24,719 nt of DNA from a virus, in IMG/VR virus record IMGVR_UViG_3300006875_000154, positions 1 to 24,719 of that record; one strand, given 5' to 3'. Of this stretch, positions 6,812 to 14,144 are shown piece by piece. The notes under the pieces were generated by a model, which had not been told where the DNA came from, searched no databases, and saw nothing but the letters and a program-made list of their open reading frames with translations. Each line of letters begins with the position of its first letter. Positions within the stretch are counted from its first letter, which is position 1. The position numbers and the translations under genes were made by a program.

Positions 6812-8464
6812 CTAGATGTCACCTAAAGAATCGATTTGAATCAAACCGTAGAATTCAGGACGAACAATTTTCTTAGCATAGCGAGTCATCACGCCTTTTC
6901 TTGGTGTGAAGTTGGTTGGATCATATACCAATGGTGTCATTACAAGTGGAATGTAAGGAGCATAAACCGCACCTGTTTCCAAGAATTGTGAACCACGGAA
7001 ACCTACAAGAACTTGATTTTCAAGCATATATGGGTTCTTGTAAACTGTGATACGACCATTTAATTGACCAACTTTTTGTACACCCATTGCGAATTTCATA
7101 CCTTCACCATCAACTGCATAGCCAGGCATTGATTCAAGTATTGTAGCAACTTGTGGAGAACATACGAGGAAGTTTGCACCACCACGAAGTGTTTTCTGAT
7201 GAATTGTGTTTGATACTTTTTGAATCTTTGTGCCAAGTGTTTGGAACCAAGTTTGTTGGTTAAACGCAGAAGCAGCAGCTTGGTTTGTAGCATAGTCACC
7301 GAACAATCCAGTAGCACCATCATAAGTGCGACCGATACGAGCAGACCATCTTTCTGTTGTTTGTGCATTCTTAATCAACATATCAAGAATTTCCAAATCA
7401 ATTTCTTGTGAAATGTATTCAGACAACATAGATGTTAATTCTGCTTCAGCATCGATTGAGTGATATGCATTCAAATCTTGTGCGAATTCAGGTGTCCATA
7501 CTGCCTTCAACTTGCGTGTTTTAGCAACTATGGATTCTGAACGCAATTCTAGATTGATTTCTGGAATAGCTGTTGTGTCAGCTAATGCAGAACCTGCTGT
7601 GTCTTCAAAGTCACCACGAGAAGTTGCAGTAGGTTGTTTTTCGTAAGAAACAACTGCATTACCAGGAACTGCTGATGCAGAAACTACGAATGTAATTTGT
7701 GTGTTTGTTGAGTTTGCAGTTGTATATTGTGGGAAGTAACCCAAAATATTTGAACCAGAAATCTTGAAAGCACGAATTGCTTCTGTATCGTGTGTTGTCA
7801 TAGATGCAGAAGAAACTGTAACTGTAAAGATTTTACCACCTGCAAGAGATGCAGAGTAAGCATTTTGGAATTCTGTATCATACTGATATGTTGCTGGTGT
7901 ACTGTGAGAAACTGAACCAGTTGCACAGTTAGTAGAATCAACAGTAGTAGCAGTTACAGCCAATGTTGAAGTGTTTGCTTCATTGATTGAATAACCAAAA
8001 CGACCTGCACCATAAAGACCGCCTGAAGGATCAGCGTCTTTTGCATCTTTACCTGTCACACCGAATACAGAATCATTTTGTGAATCTTTACCTGCACCTG
8101 TTGTGAAACCAGGTTGTGCTGTACCATATTTGAAATCCAAGAAGAACACAAGACCAGAAGGCAAGTTCATTGGTTGAACAGAAACAAAATCTTTCGCAGC
8201 AATTTCAGAAAAAATACGGCGAACCAATGGAAGTGCAACGCCTGCCCATTCTTCTGAGCCAGCTGCTGTACCTGTACGGCTTGATTCATCAATAAGTTGT
8301 TTTGCTTGGTTTTCTAAAAGAACTGCAATAGAGTTCTTTTCATATTCATTATTCAAATTATCAAGAAGACCAGTTTTTGCCCATTTGTTGACAATTTGCT
8401 TGTTTTCTTTGATAAGTGCTTTGTGGGGATTCCCAGAAGCATTTAAGAGAGATTGTATACTCAT
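6812..8464 (-). CDS. 23: Major capsid protein, T4 gp23-like
   Basis: 550 residues (T4 gp23 has 521). Recognisable family blocks: EEWAGVALPLVRRIF and DFVSVQPMNLPSG (about 72-100), where T4 has the VGVQPMxxPTG segment; WTPEFAQDLNAYH and the following acidic helix; FLVCSPQVATILESMPGY; and a C-terminal YDPTNFTPRKGVMTRYAKK. The N-terminal 60 residues are a charged leader ending in LIDE60|SS, a good match to the gp21 site (I/L)xE|(A/G/S); T4 gp23 is cut after residue 65. The predicted mature shell protein is thus about 490 residues. SD AAGGAT precedes ATG 8464, and the gene follows the scaffold gene after 19 bases, so the two share a transcript. Confidence 0.95.
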   Translation of the reverse strand: MSIQSLLNASGNPHKALIKENKQIVNKWAKTGLLDNLNNEYEKNSIAVLLENQAKQLIDESSRTGTAAGSEEWAGVALPLVRRIFSEIAAKDFVSVQPMNLPSGLVFFLDFKYGTAQPGFTTGAGKDSQNDSVFGVTGKDAKDADPSGGLYGAGRFGYSINEANTSTLAVTATTVDSTNCATGSVSHSTPATYQYDTEFQNAYSASLAGGKIFTVTVSSASMTTHDTEAIRAFKISGSNILGYFPQYTTANSTNTQITFVVSASAVPGNAVVSYEKQPTATSRGDFEDTAGSALADTTAIPEINLELRSESIVAKTRKLKAVWTPEFAQDLNAYHSIDAEAELTSMLSEYISQEIDLEILDMLIKNAQTTERWSARIGRTYDGATGLFGDYATNQAAASAFNQQTWFQTLGTKIQKVSNTIHQKTLRGGANFLVCSPQVATILESMPGYAVDGEGMKFAMGVQKVGQLNGRITVYKNPYMLENQVLVGFRGSQFLETGAVYAPYIPLVMTPLVYDPTNFTPRKGVMTRYAKKIVRPEFYGLIQIDSLGDI

Positions 8465-8483
8465 TTTTTTATCCTTAATTAAA

Positions 8484-9548
8484 TTATTTTAAACCTGCTA
8501 ATTTGCGTAAACGATTTGCCATATCATTACCTTCATTCAAGATTGGTTTTGATGGGCGTGTACTTGCTGTTGGTTTAGAAGCAAAAGATTCTTTAAGTTG
8601 TTTAACTTTTGTTGTTCTAAACGATTCGCTAAGTGTAGCAAAAACTAATTTGACTTCACGAAGACTTGATGCACGATCAAAGTTTTCGATAACAGTCATT
8701 TTTTGACGCTCTGACAATGAGTGTTTTCTAAAAAGTTTGTTAGAGAACAATAATTTAGAATTAAGAAGATTTACCTCGTTTATTTTTGAACGCAAGAATT
8801 TGATAACAGCATAAGCTTCACGAAGTTTTGCTTCTGCAACTTCTGCTTCTTCATCTTCACCTTCTTCAACAGGTGCTTCCTCTTCGTCTTCCTCGCGGAG
8901 AGCACGGAGAACTTCTTTAATATCTACTTCTTCTTCATCTTCACCTTCTTCAACGGGTGCTTCTTCAGCTTCACCTTCCTCTTCCTCGCGGAGAGCACGG
9001 AGAATTTCTTTGATTTCAGCAACCTCTTCACTGTCTTCTTCATCTTCTACTAATTGAGTAAGTTTTTCACTCTTCATTTCAGTAGAGTCATCTGATGCAA
9101 CTGCTGATGGTTTCTTGTTGTCACCACTGCCGATTTCAGATGAATCAATGTCTTCTTCTAATTGACGAATTATCTCCATCAAATCTTCATCCATTGGTTC
9201 TTCTTCATCTTCACCTTCTTCAACTGGTGCTTCTTCATCTTCACCTTCTTCAACAGGTGCTTCCTCTTCTTCACCTTCTTCCATTGCAGGTTCTTCATCT
9301 TCACCTTCTTCCATCGCAGGTTCTTCTTCTTCACCCTCAAAGAATCCGTATTCTTCAACTGGTGCTTCTTCTTCACCCTCACCCTCTTCAACTGGCTCTT
9401 CTGCTTCTGCTTCTTCTGCCAATTTTTTGGAGAGCATCGATTGAAGACGAGGTGTAAATGCCTCCTCCAATGCGAGCTTTGCGTTTGCAAGTGCTACTTC
9501 CTTAACGGCTTTAGCATCTGCAATTGCTTCTTTCAGTAAGTCATTCAT
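8484..9548 (-). CDS. 22: Prohead core scaffold, T4 gp22-like, with acidic repeats
   Basis: 354 residues. The helical N-terminus (LKEAIADAKAVKEVALANAK, then FTPRLQSMLSKKL) leads into an extremely acidic centre of repeated EEAPVEEGEDEE units (about 45-255), two copies of IKE(I/V)LRALREE, and a basic helical C-terminus. A candidate gp21 site LNE339|G would release the last 15 residues (GNDMANRLRKLAGLK). T4 gp22 is a similarly acidic helical scaffold that gp21 chops up and removes before DNA packaging. The position between the prohead protease and major capsid genes supports the call. SD GGAG precedes ATG 9548, in a 110-base leader behind a promoter-like motif. The acidic segment is about 70 residues longer than expected for T4 gp22. 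Confidence 0.88.
   Translation of the reverse strand: MNDLLKEAIADAKAVKEVALANAKLALEEAFTPRLQSMLSKKLAEEAEAEEPVEEGEGEEEAPVEEYGFFEGEEEEPAMEEGEDEEPAMEEGEEEEAPVEEGEDEEAPVEEGEDEEEPMDEDLMEIIRQLEEDIDSSEIGSGDNKKPSAVASDDSTEMKSEKLTQLVEDEEDSEEVAEIKEILRALREEEEGEAEEAPVEEGEDEEEVDIKEVLRALREEDEEEAPVEEGEDEEAEVAEAKLREAYAVIKFLRSKINEVNLLNSKLLFSNKLFRKHSLSERQKMTVIENFDRASSLREVKLVFATLSESFRTTKVKQLKESFASKPTASTRPSKPILNEGNDMANRLRKLAGLK
8847..9350. repeat. Coding minisatellite in the scaffold gene
   Basis: Four 30-bp units in tandem (9201-9320, unit starting TTCTTCATCTTCACCTTCTT on the plus strand) with a degenerate fifth, plus isolated copies near 8847 and 8931. A second repeat, offset by 93 bp (starts 8891 and 8984), encodes IKE(I/V)LRALREE twice. 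All units are multiples of three and stay in frame, so copy-number changes alter only the length of the acidic scaffold arm. Confidence 0.85.
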
Positions 9549-9610
9549 TTAAAATCTCCAACTATTCTAGTGTTATTATTAACGACTAATGTATGTAAAA
9601 ATAATAATAA

Positions 9611-9651
9611 ACTCTATAAGGTGAAGATATTCTTAAATTCTTCAATAGAGT
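9611..9651 (-). promoter_or_regulatory. Stem-loop at predicted 5' end of gp22-gp23 mRNA
   Basis: A 7-bp stem ACTCTAT / ATAGAGT (9645-9651 with 9611-9617) encloses a second 5-bp stem GAAGA / TCTTC (9639-9643 with 9623-9627), separated by a 1-base and a 5-base bulge. It starts five bases after the promoter-like motif, so the RNA would begin at or within two bases of the helix. The rest of the 110-base leader is A/T-rich with no other clear element except the GGAG ribosome site. Confidence 0.5.
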
Positions 9652-9656
9652 ATTTT

Positions 9657-9665
9657 GTAAATATA
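9657..9665 (-). promoter_or_regulatory. Late-promoter-like motif before scaffold and capsid genes
   Basis: Coding-strand TATATTTAC in the gap between the 44-residue gene and gp22. Scaffold and capsid need very high expression, so a dedicated promoter here is expected. It is one of nine intergenic copies of the motif. Confidence 0.55.
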
Positions 9666-9673
9666 AGTATGTA

Positions 9674-9808
9674 CTAACTACTTTTTTCGGTATTTTTTTG
9701 TGAATTTTTTTCGGGAGGACCATAAGAGAATATAGATTTTACATCGTTCTGAGTGTATGTATATCTTTTATTCCTATCCTTTGTGTCTATTTTCTTTTCA
9801 TCCGCCAT
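9674..9808 (-). CDS. Small 44-residue protein between ART fusion and scaffold
   Basis: Short frame not found by length cut-offs. ATG 9808 lies 9 bases after an ideal GGAG ribosome site and overlaps the last 11 bases of the ADP-ribosyltransferase gene in another frame, a normal coupling geometry. The product is hydrophilic (MADEKKIDTKDRNKRYTYTQ, then NDVKSIFSYGPPEKN, then a Lys/Asn/Ser-rich tail) with no hydrophobic segment. Its location just ahead of gp22 recalls the small core genes 67 and 68 of T4, but I see no sequence similarity and assign no function. Confidence rests on start context and uninterrupted frame. Confidence 0.6.
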   Translation of the reverse strand: MADEKKIDTKDRNKRYTYTQNDVKSIFSYGPPEKNSQKNTEKSS

Positions 9809-10922
9809 GATTTTGCTCCACTAATATTTTGTAAATATTTCTTTTATCATTAAATCCTTGAATAGTATATCTACAATTTCTCGGAAGAGTTACCTCCGTT
9901 TCATGACAATATTCATTTACTTTACATGGTAAGGTTAATACGGAAGTTCCAGCGGGAATTAAAAACTCAAAAAGTGGTAATCTTTTTTTATCACCACCCT
10001 CACATATCAAAGGATTCAATGTTGTTGTTACAAACACTTCATCAACCCATTGACCGGCATCAACGAATGCCTGTAAAACATCTTCGTTTTCAACAGATTT
10101 GTAGGTTATTATGTTATAATCAAGTCTCTGCATTTGTTCACTAAATGCATAATCTAAACTACGAATTGTAAATGCATTCATTGCACTATTAAAAATCTTT
10201 TCTCTCTTATCGCCTTCTTTTGGTTTACCCATTTTAAGTTGTTGGCGTATTTCTTTCGGTGACATGAGTGATTCAGCAAATCGTATGATATTATTTATAT
10301 GACCGGTATTCAAATAATAATGTTGGAGTGCAGTTACAGTTTCTTTATCCAATTCTTTTTTACTCAATATACTATGTTTAGAGACAGCAATTGTTTCTAC
10401 TCGTTTGTATAATGCCTTTAAATCTTTGTCTTTACCTATAACTGAATCATACATATCTAATATTTCTTCGTAATCAAAATTAAGTAATTTATCTTGTGAT
10501 TCTGGATAAATTCCAGTTGTCTTTTTACTCAATTTTTCTACCTCTATTGGTTTAAGAAAACCAACCGTTTTTAATCCAGTTTTTTCCTCATTCGGTTCTT
10601 TTGGTTTTTCTTCTTCCTTTTTTTCCTCTTCTGGTTTTTTATCAGACTTTTCTTCCTCTGGTTTTTCCTCAGATTTCTCTTCTGGTTTTTCCTCAGATTT
10701 CTCTTCCTCAGGCTTCTCCTCCGGCTCTTCTTCCTTTTTTTCTTCTTCTGGTTTTTCATCAGGAGTTTCAGTTGGGGTTTCGGTGGGAGTTTCAGTAGGG
10801 GTTTCAGTAGGAGTTTCAGCCGGTGCATCATCCTCCTCATATAAAGACGATAACCTTTCTTTATTTTCAATAACTTTCCGCAATTCTTCACGGATTAGTC
10901 TTTTAATACTAAGAAAGGTCAT
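9798..10922 (-). CDS. Putative packaged ADP-ribosyltransferase with low-complexity N-terminal arm
   Basis: 374 residues in three parts. Residues 1-30 form a helix (IKRLIREELRKVIENK) related to the N-termini of other head-cluster proteins. Residues 33-113 are low complexity: five PTET units, then KPEEEK/SEEKPEE repeats. Residues 150-370 resemble C2/C3-toxin-type mono-ADP-ribosyltransferases: ALQHYYLNTGHINNIIRF (198-215), ITYKSV (272-277), FVTTTLN (297-303, the STS position), and NEYCHETEVTLPRN (336-349) with the ExE pair E341/E343. The first catalytic Arg of the R-S-E class appears to be Lys275. In T4 the head-borne Alt modifies host RNA polymerase on injection; a similar role is inferred. SD GGAG precedes ATG 10922. 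Target and activity are unknown. Confidence 0.72.
   Translation of the reverse strand: MTFLSIKRLIREELRKVIENKERLSSLYEEDDAPAETPTETPTETPTETPTETPDEKPEEEKKEEEPEEKPEEEKSEEKPEEKSEEKPEEEKSDKKPEEEKKEEEKPKEPNEEKTGLKTVGFLKPIEVEKLSKKTTGIYPESQDKLLNFDYEEILDMYDSVIGKDKDLKALYKRVETIAVSKHSILSKKELDKETVTALQHYYLNTGHINNIIRFAESLMSPKEIRQQLKMGKPKEGDKREKIFNSAMNAFTIRSLDYAFSEQMQRLDYNIITYKSVENEDVLQAFVDAGQWVDEVFVTTTLNPLICEGGDKKRLPLFEFLIPAGTSVLTLPCKVNEYCHETEVTLPRNCRYTIQGFNDKRNIYKILVEQNHGG
10758..10820. repeat. 12-bp tandem repeats encoding PTET
   Basis: About five 12-bp units (plus strand close to GGAGTTTCAGTA, varying at G/A positions) encode repeated TPTE in the flexible arm of the ADP-ribosyltransferase fusion. They are followed by irregular Glu/Lys/Pro-rich repeats down to about 10585. 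All are in frame. Confidence 0.8.
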
Positions 10923-10939
10923 CTATATTTCTCCAATGC

Positions 10940-11167
10940 TTAAATGTTTTCACTATCAATTTTTCTTTGGCGTCTAATTGCCGCATTTCTTTTTTCTGAT
11001 TTCCTTTTGGATGGTTTAATGTATTCCATACGATTTTTATATTCTTCAAGGATACCGGCTTCTTTCACCTTACGCTTGAAAATTTTAATCATAATATCAA
11101 CATTCATACCCGTATTTTTTACCTTTACATGAGCTGGTTTAGAGGTATTGTATACTCTGTCATTCAT
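10940..11167 (-). CDS. rpsU: Ribosomal protein bS21 homologue
   Basis: 75 residues from ATG 11167 (an in-frame GTG at 11173 is also possible, but the AAGGA site is better spaced for the ATG). The sequence NVDIMIKIFKRKVKEAGILE followed by EYKNRMEYIKPSKRKSEKR and then AAIRRQRK matches bS21: the F-KR-x-x-(E/K)-AG-(V/I)-L core and a basic C-terminal helix. Cellular bS21 is about 60-71 residues and lies by the anti-SD end of 16S rRNA, where it affects initiation. Phage-borne bS21 genes have been reported in several marine phages. Here it sits in the head operon between the DUF3008-like gene and the ADP-ribosyltransferase, so it would be made late. Incorporation into host ribosomes is an inference. 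Confidence 0.88.
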   Translation of the reverse strand: MNDRVYNTSKPAHVKVKNTGMNVDIMIKIFKRKVKEAGILEEYKNRMEYIKPSKRKSEKRNAAIRRQRKIDSENI

Positions 11168-11182
11168 AACCACATTTCCTTA

Positions 11183-11788
11183 TTATTTATTATTATCTTT
11201 TATTTCATAAAATCTACCGAGATGTTTTCCTATATTCTCGTAAATAGATTCTAATGTTCTTTGTAGTTTAACAATTTTTGCTGATGTTTTTTCAAACATA
11301 ATGACAGATTCTTTTAATCTTTTTGTATTACGAGAATGTGACATACCTTCAAACCAATCACCAGATTCTTCTACCATATTTTTACTTGCAAATTCAACAA
11401 GTCTTTTAATTTCCTTAACTATTTCCGGAAGTTGTTTAGATCTATGAATAACAGAACGGTGTTCATTATATCGAGATATAGCTTCAATATACTGTTGTTT
11501 TTGTTCTGATGTTAATCTTTTTGTACTAAACCGCTCACCCATTACTTCCTCAACTGCATCAGCAACAAGTTTGTTTATTTCTTCCTTTGTCATTGTTGTT
11601 TTCGTTTCACCAACTTTTTTAGGAAGACCTTTGTGAGATGTTGATGCATACTTTTCTAATTCCTTAATAGACATAGAATTAGCCAAATCTTTAACAGATT
11701 TACTCACTTTTGATGCAGGAACTTTACCTCTTTTATATGCAAGAGCCAATCCCATTATTTTTTGTTGTTGTTGTGAGAGTGCAGGCAT
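11183..11788 (-). CDS. DUF3008-like protein with helical C-terminus
   Basis: 201 residues. The first 60 residues (ALSQQQQKIMGLALAYKRGK, then a MSIKELEKYASTSHKGLPKK segment) match the small DUF3008 family: a polar Gln/Lys start, an AxxxKRGK turn, and a KELExxAST-xxxGLP ending. Residues 65-201 are a charged, mostly helical extension with a possible coiled coil (HRSKQLPEIVKEIKRLVEFA and the last 40 residues). ATG 11788 overlaps the gp21 stop by one base (TAATG) behind a GGAG site, so the two are translationally coupled. DUF3008-like proteins recur near head genes of marine myoviruses; a prohead-core role is inferred from that and from position, with no biochemical motif visible. Confidence 0.65.
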   Translation of the reverse strand: MPALSQQQQKIMGLALAYKRGKVPASKVSKSVKDLANSMSIKELEKYASTSHKGLPKKVGETKTTMTKEEINKLVADAVEEVMGERFSTKRLTSEQKQQYIEAISRYNEHRSVIHRSKQLPEIVKEIKRLVEFASKNMVEESGDWFEGMSHSRNTKRLKESVIMFEKTSAKIVKLQRTLESIYENIGKHLGRFYEIKDNNK

Positions 11789-12447
11789 TATTTATCTCCA
11801 AATAAACATTCACAAACATTACCTATTTCACAAATAATGTTTGTTATATTATTATTTATTCTTTGTAATTTAGGATCTATTTTTGCAATAGTTTCTAAAC
11901 TAACACCTTCGCGTATCAAACCTTCACTCATTCCATCTGGATACATAAATGCACCATGAGTTGACGGATTTGAAACGAAATCCCAACATAATAATTCAAA
12001 ATCCTCTTGAACTTCAACAGTTCCTTCACTTATTTCTTCCACCGAACCCAATCCCCTTGATGATATTCCAAGGCGAATACCGGCACCAAGAAGTTGTTTT
12101 AGAATGTTTCCAGATGGCGTTGGTAGAATTTCAACCTTACCAATAACATCATTACCGTCCCAATCAACACCAAGAACATTATGTGAAACATTACGAAGAT
12201 TTATTACAGATGAATCCGGATGGTCTAATTCACCAAGAGCACGATTTTCTTTTATATTCGTTGCAGCATATTTTTTTACTTCACGCATTAAAATCTTTTT
12301 TGGGTAGACTCTACCGTTTTGATTTTTTGCTTCCGCTCTCTGTAATACTCCCGAGACTATAACTTTACCGTCATTCTTTCTTTCAGATTCGGCAATCATT
12401 TTTGGACTTACACTAAAAAGTATAGTATCTACGAGTAGTTGTTTCAT
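11788..12447 (-). CDS. 21: Prohead core protease, T4 gp21-like
   Basis: 219 residues (T4 gp21 has about 212). Catalytic blocks of the herpesvirus-assemblin-like peptidase fold are visible: GVLQRAEAKNQNGRVYPK (33-50), GELDHP with the catalytic His76 (72-77), and GISSRGLGS with the nucleophile Ser129 or Ser130 (127-135), then WDFVSNPS. A likely self-processing site IRE180|G lies near the C-terminus. I start at ATG 12447 (MKQLLVDT), behind a TTAGG site; a longer frame begins with GTG at 12456. The enzyme matures capsid, scaffold and internal proteins at (I/L)xE sites, several of which occur in neighbouring products. It is coupled upstream and downstream by near-overlapping stops and starts. Confidence 0.93.
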   Translation of the reverse strand: MKQLLVDTILFSVSPKMIAESERKNDGKVIVSGVLQRAEAKNQNGRVYPKKILMREVKKYAATNIKENRALGELDHPDSSVINLRNVSHNVLGVDWDGNDVIGKVEILPTPSGNILKQLLGAGIRLGISSRGLGSVEEISEGTVEVQEDFELLCWDFVSNPSTHGAFMYPDGMSEGLIREGVSLETIAKIDPKLQRINNNITNIICEIGNVCECLFGDK

Positions 12448-12448
12448 A

Positions 12449-12952
12449 TTATGCACCTAATTCGTGTATTTTTTTACTAATTCTATTTATTTTTTCTGCA
12501 ATTTTAACCAAACGATTTCTCGATTCTCTCCAAAGAGTTCTTTGGTCAACTGCCATTTCAGTTTTTAACCTTGACGCGTGCTCTACCGCTCTTTCAACTT
12601 CATACATGATTCTATTTATATTTTTTATAGAGTCATTTATTTTTCTATTTGTTGTTCTTGTTTCATCTTTACGAAATTCTTTATATGATGCCTCATTTAA
12701 AGCACCCATTGCCTGTTTATAAACAGACTCAAAGTTTTTACCCTTTCCCTTCGGAACAACAGTATATCCTTGATTCTTTGCAACTTCTTCACTGTGTTCT
12801 TCAAAAGCATCTTCACTTGGTGCAAATGCCTTTGGTGTTTGATACCCCGCAACCATACCAGTTACACTAGTTTCAGAAATACCCATTTCATCATTGAATT
12901 TTATAAATTCTTCGGATTCTTTTATTTTTTGTATGAAAGATTCTACATTCAT
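12449..12952 (-). CDS. Small head-cluster protein, probable gp21 substrate
   Basis: 167 residues. The N-terminal half contains TSVTGMVAGYQTPKAF (28-43), a motif I associate with short proteins next to head genes in marine phages. The C-terminal 75 residues are a charged helix (INRIMYEVERAVEHASRLK). A sharp candidate prohead-protease site LNE87|A separates the halves. The gene ends one base before the gp21 start, and its own ATG 12952 has a TTAGG ribosome site that overlaps the preceding gene. Its position between portal and protease corresponds to T4 genes 67/68, so a core or internal head role is plausible, but no sequence evidence of homology is visible. Confidence 0.6.
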   Translation of the reverse strand: MNVESFIQKIKESEEFIKFNDEMGISETSVTGMVAGYQTPKAFAPSEDAFEEHSEEVAKNQGYTVVPKGKGKNFESVYKQAMGALNEASYKEFRKDETRTTNRKINDSIKNINRIMYEVERAVEHASRLKTEMAVDQRTLWRESRNRLVKIAEKINRISKKIHELGA

Positions 12953-12955
12953 ATA

Positions 12956-13267
12956 TTACCTAATCATTTGATTACGAATTAAAACATAACAATCCGCACC
13001 ACCCTCTATTCTTTCAATAGATAATTCGTGCATATAAGTTTTTGCCAAGTTACCTATATTAATACTCCCACCACCACTAAGATAAGCAGTTCCTGCAGCA
13101 CTACTAAAAGGAATTATAGCACCCGCACCGTAATTAGATCCGGTGAACCAAACTGTTCCACTAACTGTAATTGTTTTCAACCATTTTCCAGGATGTCCTT
13201 TTCTATCAAATTCGCTAGCACTCGATGTTGGAAAATTATAAGGATGTACTTCATTAAATGTTGGCAT
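12956..13267 (-). CDS. Small beta-rich protein, possible virion component
   Basis: 103 residues, rich in Gly, Ser, Thr and aromatics. Strand-like segments (WLKTITVSGTVWFTG, GAGAIIPFSS, GGGSINIGNLA, CYVLIRNQMI) suggest a compact beta fold like those of virion decoration or spike-type proteins. No catalytic motif, signal peptide or membrane segment is visible. ATG 13267 overlaps the stop of the preceding gene by one base, with GGAG ahead. Its strong coupling inside the portal-protease block supports a head-related role. I do not recognise the family. Confidence 0.5.
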   Translation of the reverse strand: MPTFNEVHPYNFPTSSASEFDRKGHPGKWLKTITVSGTVWFTGSNYGAGAIIPFSSAAGTAYLSGGGSINIGNLAKTYMHELSIERIEGGADCYVLIRNQMIR

Positions 13268-14109
13268 TATTTACTCCACGATAAATCTTCTATTAAACTG
13301 TAATAACGAAGAAGTGCAGAAATATGATTCTCTTCTACTTTTTTTATTGTCTTATATTCATCCAATAAATTAACTACTTCTATTAATTTTATTTTGATTG
13401 ATTTGTCTTTAACTCTATGAATATTTTTAGTAAATATATTTTTTATACTTACAGCTTCAGTCTGGATTAAAGACTTCAAATTGTTAGTGTTACTGACATT
13501 ACCAATATATTCACGAAGAAGAGTCTTTTGTGACTCATTTAAACTTCCATATTTTTCATTGAACCTTTCAACCATATACTTATAAGCAAGCAAACGAACT
13601 TCTTTTGGTTCATTAGCGATAGTAACACTCTCAGTTACAACTTTATGTTTGTTGTTTGCTGTTATATTTTCAAGAATTGTTATACGAGACTGAGTGAATT
13701 CGATTGGATTATCAATTTCGTTATTTTCAAATATCTTATAAACAGATGCCAATAACTTATAATTTTGAACTTTGGTCTGAAAAAAAGAATCTATATCAAA
13801 ATTTTCTTTTATAGATTTTATTAACTCATATTTTTCAGTTTGAAGTCTCTTCCTATTCAATCCTCTTCTTGCTTTAAGAACTGCTTCAATTAGCATATTT
13901 GCTTTGGTATCGGATTTTAGTCTTTCATCACAAAGAGTTTTATACAATCTATATTCTTTAATGAGTTCTGTATTCTTGTTGAAATACTTTTTTAGAATCT
14001 GTATAGCAACAGACTCATTCGCAGAGATAATATCCGATGTTATTTGACGAGTTAATAACTCGAATAACATGGCAGTATTTTTAAACTTTGAGTGTTTTAT
14101 TTTCTTCAT
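13267..14109 (-). CDS. Conserved helical head-cluster protein of unknown function
   Basis: 280 residues, almost entirely helical and rich in Lys/Glu/Asn/Ile. The start KFKNTAMLFELLTRQITSD followed by IQILKKYFNKNTELIKEY is a pattern I recall from proteins encoded just downstream of portal genes in marine and Bacteroidetes-type myoviruses; none has a known function to my knowledge. Two LNE/VTE-S sequences could be gp21 sites (SLNE|S, VVTE|S). ATG 14109 has an ideal AAGGA ribosome site, and a promoter-like motif lies about 36 bases upstream, so it opens a transcription unit running through gp21 and the bS21 gene. A scaffold/core role is an inference from position. Confidence 0.55.
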   Translation of the reverse strand: MKKIKHSKFKNTAMLFELLTRQITSDIISANESVAIQILKKYFNKNTELIKEYRLYKTLCDERLKSDTKANMLIEAVLKARRGLNRKRLQTEKYELIKSIKENFDIDSFFQTKVQNYKLLASVYKIFENNEIDNPIEFTQSRITILENITANNKHKVVTESVTIANEPKEVRLLAYKYMVERFNEKYGSLNESQKTLLREYIGNVSNTNNLKSLIQTEAVSIKNIFTKNIHRVKDKSIKIKLIEVVNLLDEYKTIKKVEENHISALLRYYSLIEDLSWSK

Positions 14110-14144
14110 TGTTCCTTATACCTGTTAGTGTTCACTATCATAGA

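Noticed and set aside
8847-9350. Regular 30-bp repeats that could suggest a CRISPR array
   Set aside because: Units are contiguous without unique spacers, in frame, and encode the acidic scaffold arm.
9095-9539. Long plus-strand open frames opposite the scaffold gene, with Leu/Phe/His-rich translations
   Set aside because: They are mirror images of the Glu-rich repeats (GAA/GAG read backwards), have no ribosome site and are not conserved-looking proteins.
12613-12620. TATAAATA (T4 late promoter consensus) on the coding strand
   Set aside because: It lies inside the coding region of the small head protein, with no unit starting nearby. Another copy at 10292-10299 is inside the ART gene. Neither marks an operon start.
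14126-14137. TAGTG-TT-CACTA inverted repeat in the leader of the 280-residue gene
   Set aside because: Five-base arms with a two-base centre cannot form a good hairpin; at this A+T content it may be chance.
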